Below are positions 1-6,779 of a stretch of 13,805 nt of DNA, one piece after another. The stretch is from contig CAYGXU010000091.1 of assembly GCA_964353875.1 (NCBI GenBank), forward strand, positions 1-13,805. The letters are read 5' to 3'. Made by a program: the position numbers and the translations under genes. The stretch's first letter is position 1. Each line of letters starts with the position of its first letter. Source of the stretch: MGNI01 sp964353875. GTDB taxonomy: Bacteria > Chloroflexota > Anaerolineae > Anaerolineales > E44-bin32. The notes under the pieces were generated by a model that was not told where the DNA came from, did no database searches, and worked only from the letters and a program-made list of their open reading frames with translations.

Positions 1-487
1 GCGGCCGGTAGCCCATCTGAGTGTGATGGCGCAACCCGGCCTGGGAGTTCACGATGACCGCTTTGAGAAGGGGCGAGAGCCGTGCGCACGCCCGAACGGT
101 CCAACCAGATAGGGGGCGGTATTGGGACATATCCATATCCGAAGCTCGCAGATTCCAGACCACAGGAATCCCCCCCGCCAGCCTCGCGGCGATTGATCCC
201 AGCAAGTCCGCATGATACAGCCAGGTTTGGAGCAAATCAGGTTTATCCTGCCTCAGCCATCGGATCAGGCGGATGAGGGCAATTGGATTCGGTCGCCCTG
301 GACGCATACCGAGTGCGCGCACGGGGATACCCAAGGCCGCGATCGCCTCCCCGACTTCCCCAATCGAAGTCATCGAGACCACCTGGGATTGAAAGATATC
401 TTGATACATGCGCGATAGGAGACGGTAGAGCATCATCTCCGCGCCGCCGACATTGAGATCCGTGATCAGGTGAAAAACCGTTTTCAT
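1..487 (-). CDS. GT-B glycosyltransferase (GT4-like), N-terminal part, cut by left window edge
   Basis: The reading frame is open from an ATG at 485-487 to the left edge, giving 162 residues and no stop. The start reads MKTVFHLITDLNVGGAE; the GGAE motif (residues 14-17) after a hydrophobic first strand is the classic N-terminal Rossmann signature of GT4 glycosyltransferases. A QTWLYHADLLG segment (about 87-97) and VVWNLR (about 109-114) also fit the acceptor-side domain. The donor-sugar domain with the EX7E-type motif lies beyond the window. It probably adds a sugar to a lipid-linked glycan at the inner face of the membrane; donor and acceptor are unknown. An in-frame ATG at 512-514 would add nine residues; neither start has a clear Shine-Dalgarno sequence, and the homology start at 487 is preferred. 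The gap to the upstream gene is 36 bases. GC is about 60%, higher than its neighbours. Confidence 0.87.
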   Translation of the reverse strand, partial: MKTVFHLITDLNVGGAEMMLYRLLSRMYQDIFQSQVVSMTSIGEVGEAIAALGIPVRALGMRPGRPNPIALIRLIRWLRQDKPDLLQTWLYHADLLGSIAARLAGGIPVVWNLRASDMDMSQYRPLSGWTVRACARLSPLLKAVIVNSQAGLRHHTQMGYRP

Positions 488-523
488 TGCATACAACCGC
501 GGCCAAATCCCCATTGCCGCAAT

Positions 524-1705
524 TTATATCACTGCACGAAGCAAAGTTAGAATGCGGTGTCGGTAGGTGTGGGCCGACATAATGCTCTCGTAGGCATACT
601 CCACAATACCATTTCGATAGGTTTCATCCTTGAAACGCTTAATTGCATCATCCATATTTGAGAAGTCTTTCTTAATACTGATGTAGTGCTCGTCAGGCAT
701 CAAGATACCATTGTAGTGACCTTCAACCAATATCTGACAAGTTTTCGTTCCAATGGGTTCAAAATGCCGCGATGAAATGGCCTTTCCAGAAACATAATCC
801 AAACCCGCAAAACAGTTCGCGACGATTTCATTCAAAGTTGCTTCGGGATGAACCTTTACATACTTTTTTGCCCTGGCGATACCTTCTCCATGCCGATCAA
901 GGTAATAGGTCCCTGCCTCTGCCCCGATGATTCCTTTGCAACCGCGTAGAAATTGTGCCCAATTTCTGCGCGAGTGGCGCTGAAATTGAATCTTACAATG
1001 CAATCCTAGAGACGGACCCTGATCTCGGAAGAACTCAATCAAGTTTGTCCTCTCCCGGTCACCAATAATATTATGATACAGATCACCTATAAAACCGATA
1101 TCTACCTGACGCGGAGTGGATGAGTCCGGGAAGTAGATTTTTGGATTCAGCGCGTGAGGCATTGCCAGAACGTGCGAATGTTCACAATTAGCGTACAGCC
1201 AGCGTGCTGTTTCGATCGGTAACTGGCTGCATATAAAATCTGCCTCAACATTACGAATGAACCGGATTTTCTCGTCCAATAGGTCGTATTCATTTCCCAG
1301 AAAAACGACAAGTTTGCCTTTGCGATGTTTGAACCACTCGGCAGTCTTAAGTAGTAACGACATATCGTCACCCGCTGCGGAGTGCAGGATGATAACAAGA
1401 GGATATAGCTCGATAGATTTCCGGAAAGAAGCGTACTCAATTAAATTTGTAATATTGCACACCCTGGCATCCATTTCGGGAATTTCACATAAAGCATCGC
1501 GCCAATCAAGCGCATAGGAGAGACTATCGTAGCGCTGGCCAAAAAGTTTAGATGCAAGAGGAAATTTCCTTAAAGTGGCAGGGAGCGTATCGGCTGTAAA
1601 TGCACTTAATCTAAAAATACCCCGTATGACTGTATCTGCAATGACAACCTTCGTCGAAGGGATCCCATTTGCTTCCAGGATTAGCGTTCTAATATTTTCC
1701 TTCAT
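524..1705 (-). CDS. CgeB-like glycosyltransferase, 393 aa
   Basis: The 393-residue protein resembles the glycosyltransferase-like family of Bacillus CgeB/YkvP proteins (GT-B fold, Glyco_trans_1_2 type). The diagnostic part is the C-terminal half: HFEPIGTKTCQILVEGHYN (314-332) followed by GILMPDEHYISIKKDFSN (333-350), the donor-binding region and the usual 'pg.hyi..k.d.s' end of this family. An earlier segment, KLVVFLGNEYD (131-141), is a Rossmann-like strand followed by acidic and aromatic residues. No signal peptide or membrane helix is seen, so it should act in the cytoplasm. The ATG overlaps the stop of the upstream SDR gene by four bases (ATGA), so translation is probably coupled. It is clearly homologous to the 588-residue protein at 6780-8546 but lacks that protein's C-terminal extension. 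Donor and acceptor sugars are unknown. Confidence 0.8.
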   Translation of the reverse strand: MKENIRTLILEANGIPSTKVVIADTVIRGIFRLSAFTADTLPATLRKFPLASKLFGQRYDSLSYALDWRDALCEIPEMDARVCNITNLIEYASFRKSIELYPLVIILHSAAGDDMSLLLKTAEWFKHRKGKLVVFLGNEYDLLDEKIRFIRNVEADFICSQLPIETARWLYANCEHSHVLAMPHALNPKIYFPDSSTPRQVDIGFIGDLYHNIIGDRERTNLIEFFRDQGPSLGLHCKIQFQRHSRRNWAQFLRGCKGIIGAEAGTYYLDRHGEGIARAKKYVKVHPEATLNEIVANCFAGLDYVSGKAISSRHFEPIGTKTCQILVEGHYNGILMPDEHYISIKKDFSNMDDAIKRFKDETYRNGIVEYAYESIMSAHTYRHRILTLLRAVI

Positions 1706-2763
1706 CTTCGGGCTGGTTCTAGTAATTTCATGTGGTCAGCATGTTTTTTTATACAGCCATCAATCAAAGGCAGGTTTTGTTTGGACCATTCAATGGTTTG
1801 CTGTAGCCCATCGCGCAGATTAACCTTCGCCTCGAAGCCTAATTCGTTTTTCGCCTTCACAGTACTTCCAAAGCGCCTGCCAGAATGATCCCAATCTCTT
1901 CGAGGCAAAATTTGGAATGGAGTCTTATTCCCTGTGAGTTCATTAATGGTTTCTGCCAATTTCTTGATAGATATTTCCACACCGGCGGCAATGTTGTAGA
2001 CGTCTCCCGGCATTCCCTTTGTTGCGCATAGCATCAAACCAGTCACAATATCCTCAACGAAAATAAAATCTCGGGTGGTTTCTCCACTGCCTTCCAAAGG
2101 AAGTGCCTGACCATGCAGTGATTTATAAACAAACGTAGGGGTGACGTTTCTCCAAACAGTGGCTGGGGTGCCGCGCCATTGTCCTGCGCCCAAAATTTCA
2201 CCCGGTCCATATACATTCTGGAAACGGGCACGCACAGTCGGTACACCATTGTGGTCATGGTAATAGACCGCATAAAACTCGCCAATGATCTTGGAAATGG
2301 AGTAGGGGCTGTCCATCTTCAGAGAAATGGGAGCATCTTCGGGAGTCGCGATGGCTTCGCCAAATGTCTTTTCTGCTACAGCGCAACCTGCTCCCGAATA
2401 AACCCATTTCTTCAAACGCTTGAATTCCTTGATGTGCTCAAGTAGTTTCAAGGTAGTCAGCGTATTGTTTTCGTGATCAATCAGTGGGTTGGCAATCGAA
2501 CTCTGGTTTCCGTGATAGGTGCTAAGATGAAAAATAGTATCATATTCGTCCACAATAGTAGCTAAAACCCGATCATCGGCGATTGAGCCTTCGCTAAAGC
2601 AGATGCGCGAATCGTTAGGGATATTCGCTCGTTCTGATGACAGAAGATTATCAACAATATGGATTGATGAAACATCACAAGTTAACAGACGACGCACCAG
2701 GTTTCCACCAACAAAACCAGCACCGCCTGATATCAAAATATCCGTTTGCTTAAATTCTTCCAT
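1702..2763 (-). CDS. Extended-SDR NDP-sugar epimerase/dehydratase, 353 aa
   Basis: This is a member of the NAD-dependent epimerase/dehydratase family (GalE-like extended SDR), which acts on nucleotide-activated sugars in the cytoplasm. The N-terminus has the NAD-binding motif GGAGFVGG (13-20), with an acidic residue after strand two at D38 (IVDNLLS). The active-site YxxxK is Y154-K158 (YSISK). FQNVYGPG (181-188) and TTRDFIFVEDIV are typical substrate-domain motifs. The length of 353 is normal. The usual S/T of the catalytic triad, which sits in an 'SSSA.VYG' segment, appears replaced: here the segment reads YSGAGCAVAEKT (122-133). Which reaction it catalyses (4-epimerisation, 4,6-dehydration or other) cannot be decided. 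The gene starts six bases after the stop of a second SDR gene and overlaps the next gene by four bases, so the two SDR enzymes are probably made together. Confidence 0.88.
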   Translation of the reverse strand: MEEFKQTDILISGGAGFVGGNLVRRLLTCDVSSIHIVDNLLSSERANIPNDSRICFSEGSIADDRVLATIVDEYDTIFHLSTYHGNQSSIANPLIDHENNTLTTLKLLEHIKEFKRLKKWVYSGAGCAVAEKTFGEAIATPEDAPISLKMDSPYSISKIIGEFYAVYYHDHNGVPTVRARFQNVYGPGEILGAGQWRGTPATVWRNVTPTFVYKSLHGQALPLEGSGETTRDFIFVEDIVTGLMLCATKGMPGDVYNIAAGVEISIKKLAETINELTGNKTPFQILPRRDWDHSGRRFGSTVKAKNELGFEAKVNLRDGLQQTIEWSKQNLPLIDGCIKKHADHMKLLEPARR

Positions 2764-2769
2764 TTGCGG

Positions 2770-3708
2770 TTAATCGGATAGGGCTTTAAGGTGGGTGTAC
2801 GTTTCGATAATACCAAATTTTCGGTAATACTCGATCGTGCGAGACACCCCGTCCATCAAAGGCGTGGCGACTTTCCAGGAAAAATCTTTATTGGTTTTGG
2901 ATGGATCCAACAAAATGGAAAACACATCGTCGGGATCGCGCTCGCGCATTTCGACTTCATCCTCTTCGAGGATACCAAGAGCCTCGACCGTAGCATCATA
3001 CAGATCTTTTATAGCATAATCGCTGCCCGAGGATATGTGATAATAACCGCGACTCCCCGTGCCATCAATCGCCTTAACCACAACATCAACAAGATCGTCA
3101 ACGTAAATGAAATCTCGCCGAGTATTCATCACAAAACACTTTTTGCCGTTGGTCAGACGGTGATAAAAAGTGGGCAATGGGCCGCTCAGATTGCGCGGGC
3201 CATAGGCATTGGCGAGGCGGAATGAAATGAAATCCAGATTGCTCAAACCAATATAATACTCACCAGTAGTCTTGCTGATAGCATAACTGCTACCCTCGGG
3301 GTTGAGGGGGTGATTCAAAGTGATGGGCTGCTCCTGAGGATGAAGCCCGTAGCACAAAGCCGTTTGAAAATAAATCAAACGCCGGACTTTGGCATTTTCA
3401 CTGGCCTTTACGATATTGGCAGAACCCAGGGCATTCGTGCGCGCATCCTCCGCCCAGTTGCCGGGATCCTTGTACGATGCGGCGGCATGTACCACCAGGT
3501 CGGGCTTGAACTCGGCAAAAAGGCTGTCAACCAGGGGCGAGTCGGCGATTGTGCCCTCCACCACTTTAAGACGCGGTTGAAGGGTGAGGTTGTCGCGCCG
3601 GCCAGTGGCGTAATTATCAATGACCAGCACTTCTTCACCACGCGCCAGAAGGCGGTCTGCGAGATGTGAGCCGATGAATCCGGCTCCGCCAGTAATTAAG
3701 ACTTTCAT
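2770..3708 (-). CDS. Extended-SDR NDP-sugar epimerase, 312 aa (WbmF/WbmG-like)
   Basis: A 312-residue NAD-dependent epimerase/dehydratase. The sequence begins MKVLITGGAGFIGSHL, with the NAD-binding glycine motif at 7-14 and D31 in VIDNYATG. Catalytic residues are visible: T116 in FQTALCYG, Y142 and K146 in YAISK. FRLANAYGPRNLSGPLPTF and TRRDFIYVDDLV follow. The YKDPGNWAEDARTN and FQTALCYG segments recall O-antigen SDR enzymes of the WbmF/WbmG kind in Bordetella; this is from memory and is only a family hint. The frame stays open upstream to 3900, but the ATG at 3706-3708 is chosen because TAAGGAG lies six or seven bases before it and the glycine motif then sits at the normal distance from the N-terminus. 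The gene follows asnB after a 97-base gap and precedes the other SDR gene by six bases. Confidence 0.9.
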   Translation of the reverse strand: MKVLITGGAGFIGSHLADRLLARGEEVLVIDNYATGRRDNLTLQPRLKVVEGTIADSPLVDSLFAEFKPDLVVHAAASYKDPGNWAEDARTNALGSANIVKASENAKVRRLIYFQTALCYGLHPQEQPITLNHPLNPEGSSYAISKTTGEYYIGLSNLDFISFRLANAYGPRNLSGPLPTFYHRLTNGKKCFVMNTRRDFIYVDDLVDVVVKAIDGTGSRGYYHISSGSDYAIKDLYDATVEALGILEEDEVEMRERDPDDVFSILLDPSKTNKDFSWKVATPLMDGVSRTIEYYRKFGIIETYTHLKALSD

Positions 3709-3715
3709 GGGATTT

Positions 3716-3722
3716 CTCCTTA
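3716..3722 (-). promoter_or_regulatory. Strong ribosome binding site of the 312-aa SDR gene
   Basis: On the minus strand the sequence reads TAAGGAG followed by a short AAATCCC spacer and then ATG. This is the strongest Shine-Dalgarno match noticed in the window, and it fixes the start at 3708 against an in-frame extension of 64 codons further upstream. Confidence 0.88.
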
Positions 3723-3735
3723 TTTTACATTCGGT

Positions 3736-3763
3736 CTGGTTCTCTATCTCATAGAGTAACCAG
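3736..3763 (-). other. Intergenic 12-bp stem-loop after asnB
   Basis: On the minus strand CTGGTT-a-CTCTAT-gag-ATAGAG-AACCAG folds into a 12-bp stem with one bulged A and a 3-base loop. A further GGT/ACC pairing is possible outside a 3-base bulge. It sits in the 97-base gap between asnB (stop at 3806) and the next SDR gene (start 3708), so it lies in the transcript if the operon is continuous. No U-run follows on either strand, so it is not a textbook intrinsic terminator. An mRNA-processing or stability element, a partial terminator or a protein-binding site are the alternatives. Confidence 0.65.
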
Positions 3764-3805
3764 CAAACCCGATAATTAAGGTGCACACGTGCAAAATCAT
3801 CGCTT

Positions 3806-5722
3806 CTATTTCGCCAATGCCGACTTGAATTCTGCCTGGCGGTCATGAAATTCCTGTTGCCAGAGTTCCAGGCATAACAGCCCCCACACCTTGCGGCCAT
3901 AACGAGGTTCCTGGTCCAATGCAGCGATCACTTTACGGTTATCTATCAGGTCACGGCTTAGGGCGCGGCTGCTGGAAAATATATCACGGACAAAGTCCTT
4001 CGCCTCACCTGCCATCCATTCCGATAAAGGCGTTGGGAAGCCCATTTTATCCTGGCGATTGATAATGACTTCGGGCAGATAAGGCTGCATTGCTTGTTTG
4101 AAGATGTGTTTCATTTCGCCGTCTTTGAATTTGATATTCGACGGGATGGTTGCCGCCAGTTCTACGATGGGATGGTCGAGCAGTGGCACGCGCGATTCGA
4201 GACCGTGGGCCATGCTCATGCGATCTTCCACCTGCAATAACGCGGGCAAGAGAGTTTTGAAATCGAAATGTGTCATCAAGTCAAAATAAGATTCTTTATG
4301 CACATTTTCGCCGTTGAAAATCTTCTCAAATGTTTCGCGTGCCGAGTAGGGTTCGAGTGCTTTCCAGTTGATCTCGTCGCCGAGAGTGGGAGCGCGGTTG
4401 ACCAGACGGAAATACCGCCGGTCCATTGGCTCGAACAAACCTTCGCGCCAGAATTCCTGCAGGAGAGGTTTGTATTTGCGTAACGCGACGAGATTGGGGA
4501 TGATCGATTCGTAGGTCACCACGAAGTTACCGTTTTGCATGGTGCCTTCAATGGCGCCCTTGATGCACTGCTCAAAATAGGCGATCAAATAGCGGGTGTA
4601 GCCGCCAAAGATTTCATCCCCCCCCTCCCCGCCCAGGACAACTTTACGGTGTTTCGCCGCCAATTGCGAGACCATAAATTGCGGGAACGACCCGGGACCT
4701 GCAACCGGATAATCCATGTGGTAGATAACGCGGCGAATGTTCTCGATAAAATCGGCGGCCGTGATATCCACTTCGTACAATTTAAAATTCTTCGCTTCCG
4801 CGATGGCGCGTGCATAGCGGCTTTCATCGAACTCAAGACCATAAGATGCAAATTTCCCGGTAAAGCCCAGCATCGCCCCAGCTTCCTGCTTGTCCGCCGC
4901 TATCGAGGCCACGGCGCTCGAATCCAATCCGCCGCTGATAAACGCACCCACTGGTACGTCACTGCGCAAATGGAAATTGACCGAATCCAGAAGCAATTCG
5001 CGCAATTTTTCCTCGAAATACTTCGCAGTATGCTCGAAATCTGGATTAAAGTACACTTGCCAATAACAGTTTGTCTGAATGGAGCCGTTTCGTACTTGAA
5101 GGTAATGGGCTGGCAAAAGTTCCTGGATGCCTTTGAATAGAGTCTTGCCTGCCAGACATAACTGAAAAGTCAGGTAATCTTTGAAACCATCCAAATCGGT
5201 AATGATATCGTCTACAAAAGGCAGCAAAGTCTTTACTTCAGAGGCAAAATAAAAGATGCCGTCATTGACCATGTAATAAAACGGCTTGATGCCGAAACGA
5301 TCTCGGGCGCAGAAGAGACTCTGATTGGCTTCGTCCCACAGGGCAAAGGCGAACATGCCGCGCAGGTGATTGACACAATCAGTACCCCACTTGCGATAGG
5401 CAAACAAAATCACTTCTGTATCTGATGTAGAGATGAAATTCTCTGCTCCGAGTTCCTGACGAAGTTCGAGATAATTGTATATCTCGCCGTTGAAAACGAT
5501 CCAATTGCCGGCGCGGTCGGTCATGGGTTGCGCGCCGCTCGGGGTCAGGTCGATGATGCTTAAGCGCCGGTGCATGAGTCCCAGGTGCTGGCGGGGGTGG
5601 ACCCATTCGCCCTCCCCATCCGGGCCGCGATGGCGGAGGAGCTGGTTCATGATCTTCAGGCACGGCGCGACGCCCGGGATCGGTTCCAAAGAGAGACTCA
5701 TCAGTCCTGCAATACCACACAT
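3806..5722 (-). CDS. asnB: Asparagine synthase (glutamine-hydrolysing) or related amidotransferase, 638 aa
   Basis: A two-domain AsnB-type enzyme. The N-terminal class II glutaminase domain begins MCGIAG, so Cys2 becomes the nucleophile after Met removal. RHRGPDGEGEW (30-40) and FNGEIYNY (77-84) bind glutamine. The C-terminal synthetase domain has the ATP-pyrophosphatase loop SGGLDSS (263-269) and a later LGGEGGDEIFGGY motif. The length fits the 600-650 residue bacterial group. In Asn synthesis it would make asparagine from aspartate, glutamine and ATP; in glycan loci members of this family are also suspected of amidating sugar carboxyl groups, which is inference here. The ATG at 5720-5722 is used rather than an in-frame codon 13 triplets upstream, because Cys2 must be near-terminal and AGAGG lies six bases before it. 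One base separates it from the preceding methyltransferase gene. Confidence 0.93.
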   Translation of the reverse strand: MCGIAGLMSLSLEPIPGVAPCLKIMNQLLRHRGPDGEGEWVHPRQHLGLMHRRLSIIDLTPSGAQPMTDRAGNWIVFNGEIYNYLELRQELGAENFISTSDTEVILFAYRKWGTDCVNHLRGMFAFALWDEANQSLFCARDRFGIKPFYYMVNDGIFYFASEVKTLLPFVDDIITDLDGFKDYLTFQLCLAGKTLFKGIQELLPAHYLQVRNGSIQTNCYWQVYFNPDFEHTAKYFEEKLRELLLDSVNFHLRSDVPVGAFISGGLDSSAVASIAADKQEAGAMLGFTGKFASYGLEFDESRYARAIAEAKNFKLYEVDITAADFIENIRRVIYHMDYPVAGPGSFPQFMVSQLAAKHRKVVLGGEGGDEIFGGYTRYLIAYFEQCIKGAIEGTMQNGNFVVTYESIIPNLVALRKYKPLLQEFWREGLFEPMDRRYFRLVNRAPTLGDEINWKALEPYSARETFEKIFNGENVHKESYFDLMTHFDFKTLLPALLQVEDRMSMAHGLESRVPLLDHPIVELAATIPSNIKFKDGEMKHIFKQAMQPYLPEVIINRQDKMGFPTPLSEWMAGEAKDFVRDIFSSSRALSRDLIDNRKVIAALDQEPRYGRKVWGLLCLELWQQEFHDRQAEFKSALAK

Positions 5723-5723
5723 A

Positions 5724-6554
5724 TCAGGCCTCTTCTGTGCAGAGATAGATTTCCTCTGCATTTATGGCATTATCCGGTTTGATACCCCGGGCATATAAAA
5801 ACCACCCCCAGCGCCTTTCGAACGGCTTTAATAAGCGCGTGGGGATCAGGCGCCCTTTTCTTGGTATCACCATCCAACCTTGCAAAAGACGAACAAACAA
5901 TTCCAATTGCTCGAACCGCCCAAGCAATTGCCACAGCTCAGACTTTGAATAAACATCTCCCTTGGGATTACCCACGCCATCAACTTCATTCACCATTTCT
6001 TGGAGCGCTTTTCCAGTAAAAAAGCGGCGTAGACGGAAATGGAATCGATATAATGCTGAGTCACGATGATAAACCATTACGATCAAACGTCCGCCAGGTT
6101 TGAGCACTCGAAAGATCTCGCCAACAGCCTTCGCTGTATCTGGCGTATGGTGTAAGACACCCATTGAGCAAACACAATCGAAGGTCTTATCCTCGAAGGG
6201 AAGTTCCTCGGCGTTGGCCACCTGAAAACTGGCGTGCAAACCTGAATGTTCGAACCGCTTACGGCATAGGTCTATTCCAGTTGATGAAATATCAACGCCA
6301 TAGACCTCCGCCCCTTCGCGCGCATACCAGCTCAAAACATATCCATTGCCACTGCCAACATCCAGCACCTTCCTTCCGGCAAAAGATTTGTATTCATGTA
6401 ACTGATATGAAAATTCGAGGTCCTCGTTCACTTCACGCAGACCATCATAATATTCAAAATATTCAGGCGTGCCTAATGAATAGGGGATGGCACTGGCACA
6501 TAAAGGATTGGCATCCCAATAGGAGCGGACATCCTGGATTTTAATATTACTCAT
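5724..6554 (-). CDS. Class I SAM-dependent methyltransferase, 276 aa
   Basis: A Rossmann-fold methyltransferase of the Methyltransf_11 type. Motif I is VLDVGSGNG (63-71), an acidic residue that would bind the SAM ribose is D88 in GVDIS, and SMGVLHHTPD (120-129) with the following RVLKPGGRL segment covers motifs IV-V. The remaining C-terminal part (from about 150) carries no recognised motif. It is soluble, with no membrane segment. Context suggests methylation of a sugar or of the growing glycan, but the acceptor is unknown. An in-frame TTG six codons upstream (6570-6572) is a possible start; ATG at 6552-6554 is preferred, although its Shine-Dalgarno (AAAGAA) is weak. It is the first gene after a 225-base gap with a good promoter candidate, and it ends one base before asnB. 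Confidence 0.85.
   Translation of the reverse strand: MSNIKIQDVRSYWDANPLCASAIPYSLGTPEYFEYYDGLREVNEDLEFSYQLHEYKSFAGRKVLDVGSGNGYVLSWYAREGAEVYGVDISSTGIDLCRKRFEHSGLHASFQVANAEELPFEDKTFDCVCSMGVLHHTPDTAKAVGEIFRVLKPGGRLIVMVYHRDSALYRFHFRLRRFFTGKALQEMVNEVDGVGNPKGDVYSKSELWQLLGRFEQLELFVRLLQGWMVIPRKGRLIPTRLLKPFERRWGWFLYARGIKPDNAINAEEIYLCTEEA
5729..5733 (-). promoter_or_regulatory. Ribosome binding site of asnB
   Basis: AGAGG on the minus strand stands six bases before the asnB ATG. It lies inside the last codons of the upstream methyltransferase gene, as expected in tightly packed operons, and supports the start that exposes Cys2. Confidence 0.75.
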
Positions 6555-6671
6555 AACCGGTTCTTTCAACAAACAAAAATGTATTCGATCCCAGTATCAT
6601 GGTAGATGTGGTTCACAAAGAGAAACAGATTGTCTCTAGCAGCCTCACGTTTGGTTTGAATCACCTGCTCA

Positions 6672-6700
6672 AATAAACAGATCTATCGAGAATCTGTCAA
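6672..6700 (-). promoter_or_regulatory. Candidate sigma-70-type promoter for the left-hand gene block
   Basis: On the minus strand TTGACA (6695-6700, 6/6 to the -35 consensus) is followed by a 17-base spacer and TTTATT (6672-6677, 4/6 to the -10 consensus). Transcription would begin near 6664, about 110 bases before the methyltransferase start at 6554. This is the only gap longer than 100 bases in the window, and it divides the right-hand export block from the left-hand modification block. The call rests on consensus and position only. Confidence 0.6.
6677..6697. repeat. Inverted repeat inside the candidate promoter (possible operator)
   Basis: ACAGAT (6677-6682) and ATCTGT (6692-6697) form an inverted repeat with a 9-base centre, 15 bases between arm starts. 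It fills the spacer and touches both the -35 and -10 boxes of the candidate promoter. A dimeric regulator bound here would block RNA polymerase. A further ACAGAT in the same direction lies at 6625-6630. Arms of six bases can arise by chance, so this is tentative. Confidence 0.4.
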
Positions 6701-6779
6701 GGAAAGAACAGGAGGAATTCAATGGAGTAAAAGGATGCCTTCTACACCCATAAAACCCATCTGACATCCAAGGGAATAA

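Noticed and set aside
243..506. An 87-codon minus-strand frame starting with TTG
   Set aside because: It lies in a different frame inside the truncated GT4 gene (1-487), whose product has clear family motifs; the 87-residue product has no recognisable features and low-complexity Arg/Gly/Pro content.
2791..3225. A 144-codon plus-strand open frame
   Set aside because: It is antisense to the 312-aa SDR gene and encodes no recognisable domain.
3723..3730. TAAAAT -10-like box before the 312-aa SDR gene
   Set aside because: It has no -35 partner at the right distance, and the start of transcription would fall in or after the ribosome binding site.
3782..3793. Near-palindrome TGCAC-AC-GTGCA just downstream of asnB
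   Set aside because: The arms are five bases and no promoter is visible near it; it may be chance, so it is not listed as an operator.
3709..3900. N-terminal extension of the SDR gene by 64 codons
   Set aside because: It would place the NAD-binding motif 70 residues in, overlaps asnB and runs through the stem-loop; the TAAGGAG site directly before 3708 fits a start there.
4535..5140. A 201-codon plus-strand open frame
   Set aside because: It is fully antisense to asnB, which has intact motifs throughout; the product shows no domain and there is no Shine-Dalgarno or promoter evidence.
5723..5761. N-terminal extension of asnB by 13 codons
   Set aside because: The catalytic Cys must follow the initiator Met; the extended form would bury it and the good ribosome binding site fits the later ATG.
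6733..6769. GGATG/CATCC inverted repeat followed by TTTTA after the 588-aa gene, as an intrinsic terminator
   Set aside because: The stem is only about 5 bp with a loop of about 27 bases and the T-run is short; not convincing as a terminator.
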